Source of the DNA: Burkholderia sp. 8Y
GTDB lineage: Bacteria; Pseudomonadota; Gammaproteobacteria; Burkholderiales; Burkholderiaceae
DNA: 64,000 bases
Reading direction: 5' to 3'
Assembly (NCBI RefSeq): GCF_902506145.1
Contig: NZ_LR733520.1
Span: 2,091,476 to 2,155,475, forward strand
This document shows, piece after piece, positions 18,461-27,563 of this stretch. The notes below the pieces were generated by a model. The model searched no databases. It worked only from the letters and a program-made list of their open reading frames with translations, and was not told the DNA's origin. The position numbers were made by a program, and so were the translations under genes. The number at the start of each line of letters is the position of its first letter. Position 1 is the first letter of the stretch.

Positions 18461-19600
18461 ATGAACAAAGCCAAGTCTAGCCTACGCATCGCCCTCGTGT
18501 GCAACACGGCCTGGGCCATTTACACGTATCGTCGCGGCGTGCTGCGCATGTTGACCGAACGCGGCGCCGAAGTGACGATCATCGCGCCGCGCGACCGCAC
18601 GTTCGAGCCGCTCATCGAAATGGGCTGCCGCTGCGTGGAATTGCCGGTGGCATCGAAAGGCACGAATCCGCGTGAAGACGTGAAGACGATGCGCGCGCTG
18701 TACCGCGAATATCGCGCGACGCGTCCGCATCTCGTCTTTCACTACACGATCAAGCCGAACATCTACGGCTCGCTCGCCGCGATGCTCGCGCGTGTTCCAT
18801 CCATCGCGGTGACGACGGGCCTGGGCTACGTGTTTATCCAGAAGAGCCGCACCGCGCAGATCGCCAAGCGTCTTTATCGCTTTGCGTTCCGCTTTCCGCG
18901 CGAAGTGTGGTTCCTCAATCGCGACGATCATCAGGCTTTCGTCGATGGAAACCTGCTCGCGCATCCTGACCGTGCGCGGCGGCTGCACGGAGAAGGCGTC
19001 GATCTGGACGATTTCTCGCTCGTGCCGTTACCGCGCCGCGAAGATTTCGTCTTTATTCTGATCGGACGGCTGCTGTGGGATAAGGGCGTGGCCGAATATG
19101 TCGAAGCGGCGCGGCGTTTGCGCCGGCGCTATCCGCACGCGCGTTTTCAGCTGCTCGGGCCCGTCGGCGTGGATAATCCCAGCGCGATCAGCCGCACGGA
19201 CGTAGAGACGTGGGAGCGTGAGAATATCGTCGAGTATCTGGGCGAAGCGAACGATGTTCGCCCGCTCATCGCGGCGGCCGATTGTGTCGTGCTGCCGTCG
19301 TACCGCGAGGGCGTGCCGCGCACGCTGATGGAAGCCTCCGCAATGGGACGCCCGATCGTCGCCACCGACGTGCCCGGCTGCCGCGAAGTGGTCGAACACG
19401 GCGTAACCGGCCTGCTGTGCGAGGTCAAGAGCGCGGACAGTTTGGCCGTTCAACTCGAACGCATGCTGACGCTGCCGATCGAACAACGCGAGGCGATGGC
19501 TCAACGTGGCCGCGAAAAAGTCGCCCGCGAATTCGACGAGAAAAACGTCGTCGAACGATACAAGAGCACAATACACGCCATTACCGGCATTTCACTCTGA
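18461..19600 (+). CDS. Family 4 glycosyltransferase
   Basis: A 379-residue GT-B enzyme. The N-terminal acceptor domain starts SLRIALVCNTAWAIYTYRRG with HYTIKPNIYGSLAAM, as in the PglA/CapM/WbpT-type retaining transferases that act on undecaprenyl-linked HexNAc. The C-terminal donor domain carries PSYREGVPRTLMEASAMGRP, which includes the E(x7)E-type motif. The N-terminus and neighbours suggest it adds the second sugar of a repeat unit. Donor and linkage cannot be read from sequence. Confidence 0.87.
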   Translation: MNKAKSSLRIALVCNTAWAIYTYRRGVLRMLTERGAEVTIIAPRDRTFEPLIEMGCRCVELPVASKGTNPREDVKTMRALYREYRATRPHLVFHYTIKPNIYGSLAAMLARVPSIAVTTGLGYVFIQKSRTAQIAKRLYRFAFRFPREVWFLNRDDHQAFVDGNLLAHPDRARRLHGEGVDLDDFSLVPLPRREDFVFILIGRLLWDKGVAEYVEAARRLRRRYPHARFQLLGPVGVDNPSAISRTDVETWERENIVEYLGEANDVRPLIAAADCVVLPSYREGVPRTLMEASAMGRPIVATDVPGCREVVEHGVTGLLCEVKSADSLAVQLERMLTLPIEQREAMAQRGREKVAREFDEKNVVERYKSTIHAITGISL

Positions 19601-19621
19601 TTTGCGCTTCCTGGAGAGCAC

Positions 19622-20680
19622 ATGATGAACGGCAACATGTCGCCGAATGACGCTGGAAAAGGTACGAAGGGCACGATTCTCGTGACAGGCGGCGCGGGCT
19701 TCATTGGTTCGCATACCTGCGTCGAGCTGCTCGAAGCGGGTTACGGTGTCGCGGTCATCGACAATCTCGTCAACAGCCGCGCGGAGTCGTTGAAGCGCGT
19801 CGAGCGCATCACGGACAAGCGCGTTGCGTTCTATCAGGAAGACGCGCGCGATGAAGCCGCGCTGAACCGCATCTTCGACGAACACGCCATCACGGGCGCG
19901 ATCCATTTCGCCGCGTTGAAGGCAGTGGGCGAATCGGTCGCGAAACCTATCGAGTATTACAGCAACAACATCGGCAGCCTGCTTGCCGTGCTCAACGTGA
20001 TGCGCGAACGCAACGTCCGCAACTTCGTGTTCAGCTCGTCGGCAACGGTGTACGGCGTGCCGCAAAGCGTGCCCATCGACGAGAGCTTTCCGCTGTCGGC
20101 CACGAATCCCTATGGCCAGTCGAAGCTCATCGCCGAGCAGATCTTGCGCGATCTCGAAGTCTCCGATCCGTCATGGCGCATCGCGACGCTGCGCTATTTC
20201 AACCCGGTGGGCGCGCATGAAAGCGGGCTGATCGGCGAAGACCCGGCGGGCGTTCCGAACAACCTGATGCCTTATGTCGCGCAAGTGGCGGTCGGCAAGC
20301 TGGAAAGGCTGCGCGTGTTCGGCAGCGATTACGATACGCACGACGGCACCGGCGTGCGCGACTACATTCACGTCGTGGATCTGGCGCGCGGACACATTGC
20401 GGCGATCGACGCGCTGAAGTCGCTGGATCGCAGCTTCGTCGTGAATCTCGGCACGGGCCAGGGCTATAGCGTGCTGGATGTCGTGAAGGCGTTCGAAGCG
20501 GCGTCCGGCAAGCCCGTGCCGTACGAACTCGTGCCGCGTCGCCCCGGCGATGTGGCCTCGTGCTATGCGGACCCCGCCGCCGCCGCGAAGCTGCTTGGCT
20601 GGCGCGCGGAGCACGGCATCGAGCGCATGTGCGCGGATCACTGGCGCTGGCAGTCGCAGAATCCGCAAGGGTTCGCATAA
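19622..20680 (+). CDS. galE: GalE, UDP-glucose 4-epimerase
   Basis: A 352-residue extended SDR epimerase interconverting UDP-Glc and UDP-Gal (or the GlcNAc/GalNAc pair). The NAD motif TGGAGFIGSH is at residues 22-31. The catalytic Ser lies in FSSSATVYG and Tyr/Lys in YGQSK (about residues 163-167). A 20-residue N-terminal leader precedes the fold. Good spacing to GGAG supports ATG 19622; 19625 is possible. It lies between a GT4 gene and a WecA-like transferase, so it probably supplies UDP-Gal or UDP-GalNAc to this block. Confidence 0.94.
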   Translation: MMNGNMSPNDAGKGTKGTILVTGGAGFIGSHTCVELLEAGYGVAVIDNLVNSRAESLKRVERITDKRVAFYQEDARDEAALNRIFDEHAITGAIHFAALKAVGESVAKPIEYYSNNIGSLLAVLNVMRERNVRNFVFSSSATVYGVPQSVPIDESFPLSATNPYGQSKLIAEQILRDLEVSDPSWRIATLRYFNPVGAHESGLIGEDPAGVPNNLMPYVAQVAVGKLERLRVFGSDYDTHDGTGVRDYIHVVDLARGHIAAIDALKSLDRSFVVNLGTGQGYSVLDVVKAFEAASGKPVPYELVPRRPGDVASCYADPAAAAKLLGWRAEHGIERMCADHWRWQSQNPQGFA

Positions 20681-20748
20681 GGCTACGGCGCGCCTCGCAT
20701 CGTCTAACACGGCGATGCGGGGCGGCTGTCCTCAACTGGTCTACTTTC

Positions 20749-21858
20749 ATGCTTAGTTTTGCGCTTGCTTTTCTGGTCTCGCTCTTCGTGACCCTGTTGA
20801 TCGTGCGCTTTGCGCACTTGCAGGAAGGCGTGCTCGGCGATACCGATCTCGCCGGCGTGCAGAAGTTTCATGCGCGCCCCGTTCCGCGCATCGGCGGCGT
20901 TGGCATTCTGTGCGGGCTCACCGCATCCGCCGTGCAATTGCGATGGAGTTATCCGCTCGTGTCGGGCGGCATTCTCGGCATCATCGCGTGCGGCTTGCCC
21001 GCGTTTCTCTCCGGGCTCTTCGAAGACCTGACCAAGCGCGTGACGCCGCTCGTGCGTCTCATCTGCACGATGGCCGCTGCCGGCCTCGCGTATGCGCTGC
21101 TCGATATCGCGGTCACGCGCATCAGCGTGCCGCCGCTCGATTTTCTGTTGTCCTACACAATCATTTCATGCGCGGTGACGGTGCTTGCGGTGGCCGCGCT
21201 CGCCAACGCGGTGAATATCATCGACGGCTTCAACGGCCTCGCGTCGATGGTCACGTTCATGATGTTCGCATCGCTCGCTTACGTGGCGTTCCAGGTTCAC
21301 GATCCGGTCGTGCTGTCGGGATCGCTCATCATGATGGGCGCCGTGATGGGCTTCTTCATCTGGAACTTTCCTGCCGGCCTGATCTTCCTCGGCGATGGCG
21401 GCGCGTACTTCGTCGGCTTCATGCTCGGCGAACTCGCGATCATGCTGGTCATGCGCAATCGCGATGTATCGGCGTGGTATCCGGTGCTGCTTTTCATGTA
21501 CCCGATCTTCGAGACGTGCTTCTCGATCTATCGCAAGAAGTTCATTCGCGGCATGTCGCCCGGCATTCCGGATGGCGTGCATCTTCACATGCTCGTCTAC
21601 AAGCGGCTGATGCGCTGGGCCGTCGGCGTGCAGAACGCACGCGAACTCACGCGCCGTAACTCGCTGACGTCGCCGTATCTGTGGCTGCTGTGCCTCATCG
21701 CGGTGATACCCGCGACGCTCTTCTGGCGACATACGCTGCATCTGTTCTGCTTCGTCGTGGTGTTCGCGGCCACTTATGTGTGGCTCTATGTGAGCATCGT
21801 GCGCTTCAAGGTGCCGCGCTGGATGGTCTTTCGCAGGCCGCATCCGGTGAAGAAGTAG
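20749..21858 (+). CDS. WecA-like undecaprenyl-phosphate sugar-1-phosphate transferase
   Basis: A 369-residue integral membrane enzyme of the MraY/WecA family, which starts a polysaccharide by moving HexNAc-1-P (typically GlcNAc or GalNAc) to undecaprenyl phosphate. It has about 10-11 membrane helices. Key loops are NAVNIIDGFNGLASM, FLGDGGAYFVGFMLG and the DGVHLHMLVYKR His loop. Start at ATG 20749 (MLSFALAFLVSLF); the frame continues upstream into a galE shadow. It closes the plus-strand block and is followed by a perfect hairpin. Confidence 0.9.
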   Translation: MLSFALAFLVSLFVTLLIVRFAHLQEGVLGDTDLAGVQKFHARPVPRIGGVGILCGLTASAVQLRWSYPLVSGGILGIIACGLPAFLSGLFEDLTKRVTPLVRLICTMAAAGLAYALLDIAVTRISVPPLDFLLSYTIISCAVTVLAVAALANAVNIIDGFNGLASMVTFMMFASLAYVAFQVHDPVVLSGSLIMMGAVMGFFIWNFPAGLIFLGDGGAYFVGFMLGELAIMLVMRNRDVSAWYPVLLFMYPIFETCFSIYRKKFIRGMSPGIPDGVHLHMLVYKRLMRWAVGVQNARELTRRNSLTSPYLWLLCLIAVIPATLFWRHTLHLFCFVVVFAATYVWLYVSIVRFKVPRWMVFRRPHPVKK

Positions 21859-21871
21859 CGCCTGATTCACG

Positions 21872-21910
21872 ACGACAACGCCGCCCTCCCACGGGCGGCG
21901 TTGTCGTTTC
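21872..21910. terminator. Bidirectional hairpin between converging genes
   Basis: Arms 21872-21885 and 21894-21907 pair perfectly over 14 bp around an 8-nt loop and are followed by TTTC. It sits between the WecA-like gene (+) and the GT4 gene (-) and can terminate both. Confidence 0.85.
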
Positions 21911-21951
21911 AGTGCCTTATTTCTTTGCCGCGACGAGTAGACCTTGCCGCT

Positions 21952-23031
21952 TCATGCCGGCGCGGGACGCGGCAGGCGTTGCGTGACTTCTCGCGCGACG
22001 GCGAGGTAACGCGCGGCCGTATCAGCGAGCGTCAGACCGTTCAGCGGCCGATGCGAGCGCGGCTGACCGAGCGCGACGACGAGCGCATCGGCGTAGGCTT
22101 TCGTATCGTCGGGATCGCACAGACGCACACCCGCAAAGTCCGCCGCGAAGCTGAACGGGCGGATGGTGCTCGCGACCACCGGAACGCCCGACGCGAGGGC
22201 TTCGAGAAACGCGATGCTGTGCCCTTCCGAGCGCGAAGGCATGGCAAAGACGCTCGACGAAAACAGCAGTTCCGCCACGTCCGAGCGCGGACCTTGCAGA
22301 CTCACGCTTTTCGAAAGCCCGAGCTTGTCGATCAGATCGCCCACGGCCGCGTGATACGCCGGATCTTCGATCACACCGCACAGCAGCAGACGCGCATCGG
22401 GCACGCGCTGAACCACCCGCTCGAACGCATGCACGGTCGAGAGCTGATTCTTCACCGACGTATAGCGCCCGATCTGCACGATCTGCGAACCCTGCGCCGT
22501 GGTGCTCGCGGAACGCATCGAAAAGCGGGACATGTCGACGCCGTTCGGAATGAGCGTCATGGCCGGATGCCGCCCGACCGCGCCGACGTAATCGTCGATA
22601 TTCGCGGGCGATACCGCGATCACCGCACGCGCGCGCCGCGAAAGCATGCGCTCGACGCGCCGGAACATGTGGCTCTGGAAGTCGTTGGTCGCCGAATGCA
22701 TCACGTAGACGATCGGCACCGCGAGCGGCAGCATGCGCGCGTAAAACGCGGGAATCGTCGCGTGGGCGAACAGTACGTCCGCCTGATACGCACGGATCGT
22801 TCGATGCAACTCCCACAGCTTGCCGAAACGTCCATGCATGCGGTCCGGAAAGAGACACTGCACGCCGTTCGCAACCAGTTCAGCTTGCAGCGCGGTGAAG
22901 TCATCGTGCGGCGGCATGAGCGAGGCGATCGCCACCGTTTCGCCGCTCTTTTGCTGATGAATCGCCAGGTCTTTCGCCAATACCTCGGCGCCGGAAAGTC
23001 GCGGTGCCAGGACGAGATGTACGATTCGCAT
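21952..23031 (-). CDS. Family 4 glycosyltransferase
   Basis: A 359-residue GT-B transferase. The N-terminus MRIVHLVLAPRLSGAEVLA is the usual GT4 acceptor loop with GGAE-like residues (SGAE), and the donor domain has IAVSPANIDD and PSRSEGHSIAFLEALASGVPV with the E(x7)E pair. It starts immediately after the second flippase stop (adjacent codons 23031/23032), so the two are one transcription unit. Probably adds one sugar of the exopolysaccharide unit; sugar unknown. Confidence 0.87.
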   Translation of the reverse strand: MRIVHLVLAPRLSGAEVLAKDLAIHQQKSGETVAIASLMPPHDDFTALQAELVANGVQCLFPDRMHGRFGKLWELHRTIRAYQADVLFAHATIPAFYARMLPLAVPIVYVMHSATNDFQSHMFRRVERMLSRRARAVIAVSPANIDDYVGAVGRHPAMTLIPNGVDMSRFSMRSASTTAQGSQIVQIGRYTSVKNQLSTVHAFERVVQRVPDARLLLCGVIEDPAYHAAVGDLIDKLGLSKSVSLQGPRSDVAELLFSSSVFAMPSRSEGHSIAFLEALASGVPVVASTIRPFSFAADFAGVRLCDPDDTKAYADALVVALGQPRSHRPLNGLTLADTAARYLAVAREVTQRLPRPAPA

Positions 23032-24279
23032 TCAAGCCTCCCTGACGATGCGATAGAGCATCCATGCCGCCGCCGACGCAAGGCCCGCGGTCATCGACCA
23101 TGCGATGCCCGTCACGCCCCACAGATGCGTGGCAACAGGCACCGTCACGCACAGCACGACAGCCTGCACGATGGACGCGTGCGTGGCCACCTTCGGCATG
23201 CCGGTCGCGCGCAGCCACGACACCAGCACTGCGATGACCGCGCCGATCGCCATGTTGATGACGAAGATGCGAAAGAGCGGCACTGCCGAAAGCCACGCCG
23301 GCCCGAGCACGAGGTTGAAGAGCGGCTCTGCCGCGACGCGCAGCGCGATGACGAGCACCGTGAGCCCCACTGCGGCCAGCAGCAGATAACGGCGAAACAG
23401 CTTGCGCGCACCCGCGACATCGCGTCGATGATGCTCCGAGAACGTCGGAAACAGATACTGCGACATGGCGATAGCGGCATCGGCGAGCAGCATTTGCGCG
23501 AGCTTCGACGACATCTGATACGCGCCCAGTTGCAGCGGACCGAGCAGCTTCGCGACGACGACCTTGTCGAACTGGTTCAGCAGAAGATTCACGACGCTGC
23601 CCGCCCAGATCCAGCGGCTGAAGTTCACGTAGTGCGAAATGCCCGCGAACGAAAAGCGGATAGGCGGACGCGGCGACATGGCGGTCCACGTGAGCGTCGT
23701 CTTAAGCAACTCGCCCGCGACGAGGCCGATCAGCACCGAGTACGCGCCCGCGCCCGACAGCGCGCATACGAGCCCCACGGCGCAGTCGGTGAACGCGGCC
23801 GATGTCTCCACGCCCGCCAGCTTCTGAAAGCCGCGCTGCCGCGTAACGGTGAAGTACGCCGGCGATGCGACGCCGCGCACCATCGGCAAGATGGCCGCAA
23901 GCAGAATCAGACCGATGGAGCCGCCCAGGTGGAACTGGCTTGTCATGAACGGCGCGAGCGCGGCGATCAACAGGCCGATCAACACGCCGCGCATCGCAAG
24001 CGTCGCCCATACCGCGCCGAGTTCGTTTTGCGTGGGGGCATTGCGTCCCTGCACGACGGCTTGTGCAAGCCCCGTATCGGATAACGATTCGGCAATGGCG
24101 ACCGCGAGCAGCGCGATACTCACCGCGCCGATGGCTTCAGGCCCGAGAATGCGGCCGATGGCCAGAAACTTCACCGCGACGAAGCCGCGCACGACCACTT
24201 GTTGAAGGAGCACCCAGAAGGCCGCATCGTGCTCGAACCGCGCGCGTGCTGGCAAGAAGGATAGCCGGACAGATCTCAC
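23032..24279 (-). CDS. Second polysaccharide flippase (Wzx/PST family)
   Basis: A 415-residue multi-spanning membrane protein of the PST/Wzx group, unlike the one at 16350 in its N-terminus (FWVLLQQVVVRGFVAVKFLAIGRILGPE, close to the WzxC/AmsL-type subfamily). Such proteins flip colanic-acid-like repeat units. It is co-directional with the following GT4 gene. Two Wzx genes in one window suggest two different repeat units. Upstream is a 377-bp divergent region. Confidence 0.86.
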   Translation of the reverse strand: MRSVRLSFLPARARFEHDAAFWVLLQQVVVRGFVAVKFLAIGRILGPEAIGAVSIALLAVAIAESLSDTGLAQAVVQGRNAPTQNELGAVWATLAMRGVLIGLLIAALAPFMTSQFHLGGSIGLILLAAILPMVRGVASPAYFTVTRQRGFQKLAGVETSAAFTDCAVGLVCALSGAGAYSVLIGLVAGELLKTTLTWTAMSPRPPIRFSFAGISHYVNFSRWIWAGSVVNLLLNQFDKVVVAKLLGPLQLGAYQMSSKLAQMLLADAAIAMSQYLFPTFSEHHRRDVAGARKLFRRYLLLAAVGLTVLVIALRVAAEPLFNLVLGPAWLSAVPLFRIFVINMAIGAVIAVLVSWLRATGMPKVATHASIVQAVVLCVTVPVATHLWGVTGIAWSMTAGLASAAAWMLYRIVREA

Positions 24280-24656
24280 TCACATTCCCCGTGCTGCTGT
24301 ATTTCGATTCGTGGCGCCGCGATATGTCGGTATCGCGTGCGATCCACCTTGCGCGTCGCGCACGGGAACCCGCCGGGAAGACGGGTACGCGCGAGGCCGC
24401 GCTTCTTTTCAGGCGACTGTGGCAAAAATAGCGTGACGGCGCGGGCTGCGGACGCCAACGCGTAGTGCTATTCGGCAACCGGTGCGCGTTATTGCGAGTT
24501 GACGGATGACGTTTGGTGTTCTTCACCACATCGCGCGACGCGGATAAACGCTGAAATATGGCCATTCAATACGCGGGCGCGGTGTTACGTTCGAGCTTCG
24601 ACGAGAAACCGTGTCCAATTAGAAAACATAGAAAACACCATGACGGATGCCACTTC
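24280..24656. other. 377-bp divergent intergenic region
   Basis: Lies between the second flippase (-) and a GT gene (+). It must hold promoters for both, but I find no clear -35/-10 pair. A 6-codon frame (24640-24660) ends in TGA overlapping the GT start. Confidence 0.5.
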
Positions 24657-25841
24657 ATGAAGAACGATACCGTTCTCATCATCGAGCCTGATTTCAGCGG
24701 CCACCGCTGGCGCTATGCGCAATGGGCCGCGAACGCCTATATGGAAGCGGGCCTGCGATGCCTGATCGTCACGGAGCCGCGCAATGCGGGCCATCCGCTC
24801 GTCAAGCAGATTCAGGAGCAAGGCGGCGATGCGCTCGGCATCACGTTCGTTGCGCCGCCCGAGCCGAGCGGGCGCAAGGGCCTCGCGTCGATCAGCTATG
24901 TGCGCGCCCATGCGAACTTCAAGCATGCTTATGCGGTGGCGGGCCGTGAACGCAACGTGGCGCTCGTCGTCGTGCCGTACGTCGATTATTTCCTGCTCGC
25001 GCTGCCGTTTCTGCGCTCACCGTTCGGCGCTACGCCGTGGGTCGGCGTCACCATGCGCTCGAATTTCCATCATCATCTCGTCGGTGTTCGCGCGCCGCGC
25101 CGTCCGCTCGTCAATGCGGTGAAGTCGCGGCTGTTCGCGCGCGCCATTCGCGTGGGCGGCATGAAGACGCTGCTGACCATCGACCCGACGCTGCCCGACT
25201 GGTGGAAGCGCAACGGCCGCCATGCGCGCGGAACGAGCATCGACTATCTTGCCGATCCGTTTCCCGACGCGCAGGCTGCGGAGCCATCGGCGGCGAGGCG
25301 AAGGCTCGGTCTTTCGAGGGGCACGCACGTGCTCGTCTATGGCGCGATCAACGATCGCAAAGGCATCTTCGAGCTGATGGATGCATTGGCGAAGCGTAAC
25401 GACGGCGTGCACACGCCGAGGCTCGTGATTGCAGGTGCGCAGGACAATGACGTGCGCGCGCTATTGACCGACGCCGCAGGCAAGCTCTCGCCTGCGCCGA
25501 TCGTGATGGATCGCTTCATCTCGAGCGAGATGGAACTCGACCTCTTCTCCGCATGCGATGTCGTATGGCTCGGCTACAAAGGCCATTACGGCATGAGTGG
25601 CGTGCTCGTGCAGGCGTTCCGCTTCGGCAAGCCGGTCATTGCGACGGCCGACGGCTTGATCGGATGGTTCTGCCGGACGGGTGAACTGGGGCCGGTGATT
25701 GACGATCTCACGCCGGCTTCGATCAACCGCGCACTCGACGATGTTCTCGCGCGCCGCACACGTCCCGTTGCGGCCGGCCATCTGCTGGAGCGCAATACGC
25801 TCGGACAGTTCAAGGAAACGCTGCGCCAGGCGATTGCCTGA
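24657..25841 (+). CDS. Glycosyltransferase, GT4-like
   Basis: A 394-residue protein. The start at ATG 24657 gives MKNDTVLIIEPDFSGHRWRYAQW; the frame is open further upstream without similarity. The N-terminus is a Rossmann-like acceptor domain, and the donor half has VLVYGAINDRKGIFELMDAL and WLGYKGHYGMSGVLVQAFRFGKP, with a GT-B layout but a weaker E(x7)E than its neighbours. Acceptor and sugar are unknown. It is isolated by divergent and convergent neighbours, so it is probably transcribed alone. Confidence 0.75.
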   Translation: MKNDTVLIIEPDFSGHRWRYAQWAANAYMEAGLRCLIVTEPRNAGHPLVKQIQEQGGDALGITFVAPPEPSGRKGLASISYVRAHANFKHAYAVAGRERNVALVVVPYVDYFLLALPFLRSPFGATPWVGVTMRSNFHHHLVGVRAPRRPLVNAVKSRLFARAIRVGGMKTLLTIDPTLPDWWKRNGRHARGTSIDYLADPFPDAQAAEPSAARRRLGLSRGTHVLVYGAINDRKGIFELMDALAKRNDGVHTPRLVIAGAQDNDVRALLTDAAGKLSPAPIVMDRFISSEMELDLFSACDVVWLGYKGHYGMSGVLVQAFRFGKPVIATADGLIGWFCRTGELGPVIDDLTPASINRALDDVLARRTRPVAAGHLLERNTLGQFKETLRQAIA

Positions 25842-25856
25842 CGCAGTATGCATGAC

Positions 25857-25887
25857 GCCGGTTCTTGCGATCATCGCAAGAACCGGC
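25857..25887. terminator. Perfect hairpin between converging genes
   Basis: Arms 25857-25870 and 25874-25887 pair perfectly over 14 bp around a TCA loop. There is no T-run on either side, so termination efficiency is less certain. It lies between the GT gene (+) and the acyltransferase (-). Confidence 0.7.
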
Positions 25888-25896
25888 GAGTTCGAA

Positions 25897-27051
25897 TCAA
25901 GCCTGCTTGCCCACCACGTCCACCCCTTCCACCACGTTCTGCGCTTGCGGCTTGCGCTTCGCCGGGAAGAGCGCATCGCGCATGCGCAGGAACGGGAACT
26001 CTACTGCACGCGTCGTCACATAGCCGACCACGATCGCAATGGCGAACTGCGCCGCCATGACGAGGCCCCATGCGGGTATCGCCGGAAGATGCAGCGCGGC
26101 GGCACGGCGAATGAGCATGTCGCCCGGTGCGAGCGCCAGCGAATGCCACAGGTAGATGCCATACGAATACACGCCGATCCAGCCGATCAGCCGATAAAGC
26201 CGCGACTCGCGAATGCGCCCGGAATACTCGACCGTCAGCACGATCAGCGCGCAGAATCCGATGGCCTGAACGGTATAACCAATACTTTGATCCAGCGCCA
26301 CGTTGCGCGTGCCGAACACGAGCCATAGCGCGAGCCCCGCGACCACCGCGACCAAAGCACCCTTCCTCCGCGCGATGCCGCGATACACCGCCGGCTTCAG
26401 CCAGTAGAGCGCAGCGAGCATCACGCCGAACAGCAGGCTGTCGATGCGGTATTGCGTATAGAAGAACGTGCCTTCGAGATCGCCGTTATAAACCGCGATG
26501 CTGCGCCCGATCAGCACGGCGACGCAAATCGAAGCGAGCACGCCGAGAATGGTGTTGATGCGCGTCTGCCAGCGCGCGAACACGATGAGCAGCAACGGCA
26601 AGAAGAGATAGAAGTGCTCTTCGACGGCGAGGCTCCACGTCTGCGCGATCGACGATCCGAAATAGTTCTGCATGTGCGTGAGGTTCTGCACGAGGAACGT
26701 ATTCGTCGGATGTCGCCCGACTAGCACATGAAACAGAATGAGCGCGTAGTACGCGGGCCAGATCTTGAAGATGCGTCGCACGATGAAGCGCGCGGCGTCG
26801 ATGCGTCCTTCCTGCGCATATTGCTTGAGCAGAAGACCGCCGACGAGAAAGCCGCTCAGCGTGAAGAACAGATTGACGCCCTCGTGCCCGAAGCTCTTGA
26901 GCGGATACTCGATGGCGGCAATGAACGCGCTGCCTGTCGGGTATGAGTGAAAGTGATACCCCATGACTGCGATGATCGCGAGTCCCCGGATGAAATCGAG
27001 CTCGATCGATCGATTGGGTCCTGGCATGCGTGTGGCGCCGAAAAGGCTCAT
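25897..27051 (-). CDS. Acyltransferase 3 (OafA/YrhL-type) membrane protein
   Basis: A 384-residue integral membrane acyltransferase with about 10 helices. It opens with IELDFIRGLAIIAVMGYHFH, where the R-x-x-A and H/D-type motif of the family lies. It would transfer an acetyl or similar group onto a sugar of a surface polysaccharide. It is monocistronic, between a convergent GT and a divergent wzy. Its substrate cannot be assigned, though the Wzy and GTs around it suggest the same polymer. Confidence 0.88.
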   Translation of the reverse strand: MSLFGATRMPGPNRSIELDFIRGLAIIAVMGYHFHSYPTGSAFIAAIEYPLKSFGHEGVNLFFTLSGFLVGGLLLKQYAQEGRIDAARFIVRRIFKIWPAYYALILFHVLVGRHPTNTFLVQNLTHMQNYFGSSIAQTWSLAVEEHFYLFLPLLLIVFARWQTRINTILGVLASICVAVLIGRSIAVYNGDLEGTFFYTQYRIDSLLFGVMLAALYWLKPAVYRGIARRKGALVAVVAGLALWLVFGTRNVALDQSIGYTVQAIGFCALIVLTVEYSGRIRESRLYRLIGWIGVYSYGIYLWHSLALAPGDMLIRRAAALHLPAIPAWGLVMAAQFAIAIVVGYVTTRAVEFPFLRMRDALFPAKRKPQAQNVVEGVDVVGKQA

Positions 27052-27563
27052 GGCCTTCCCCCTGTCTGCGAAGGTCTGATGCTGCTTATGTTGTATTGGA
27101 TGCTTCGCCGCCGGGAGTCCTCATATCGGCGCACGCACGCGCATCGCGGATGTCATTGGGTCAATGCCGCCATTGACCCGTCACGGCCAATTGCCGGCAG
27201 GACAATAATCGGTCCGGAATAGCGGCGCGATCCGCCAGAATCGCATGTTTGCCGGCCAGCGCCCGGCGCGCTATGCGGCATCGGCAACATAGTCGTTTGC
27301 ACGGTTAGAAGTGCGCTCACGCGAGCGTGGTGCGGCGCACATGGCCATCCGTCGTTTCGCGCCGAAGGCTAGTCGCTAAACGCCGCCGCGACGGCGTGCG
27401 CTTTTGGCCGCTGATATATTCGACCCACAAATACGGGGTACCCGGGGACCGTCGCTCAAGCTGATTCAAACACACGACACGCGACTAAAGGCTTCCAGGG
27501 CACGAAGCGGATCCAACCGCGAGAAATGAAGCTCGACGAGCTTTGCCATCTAAAGAGAACGTC
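27052..27563. other. 512-bp divergent intergenic region upstream of wzy
   Basis: No gene is seen. A TATATT at 27415-27420 could be a -10 for the polymerase gene but lacks a matching -35. The rest is unannotated. Confidence 0.45.

Noticed and set aside
20689..20722. Hairpin between galE and the WecA-like gene
   Set aside because: Short stem with no T-run inside an apparent operon; not strong enough to call a terminator.
21901..24084. 727-codon open frame on the plus strand over the GT4 and flippase genes
   Set aside because: Arg/His/Glu-rich antisense shadow of two genuine minus-strand genes.
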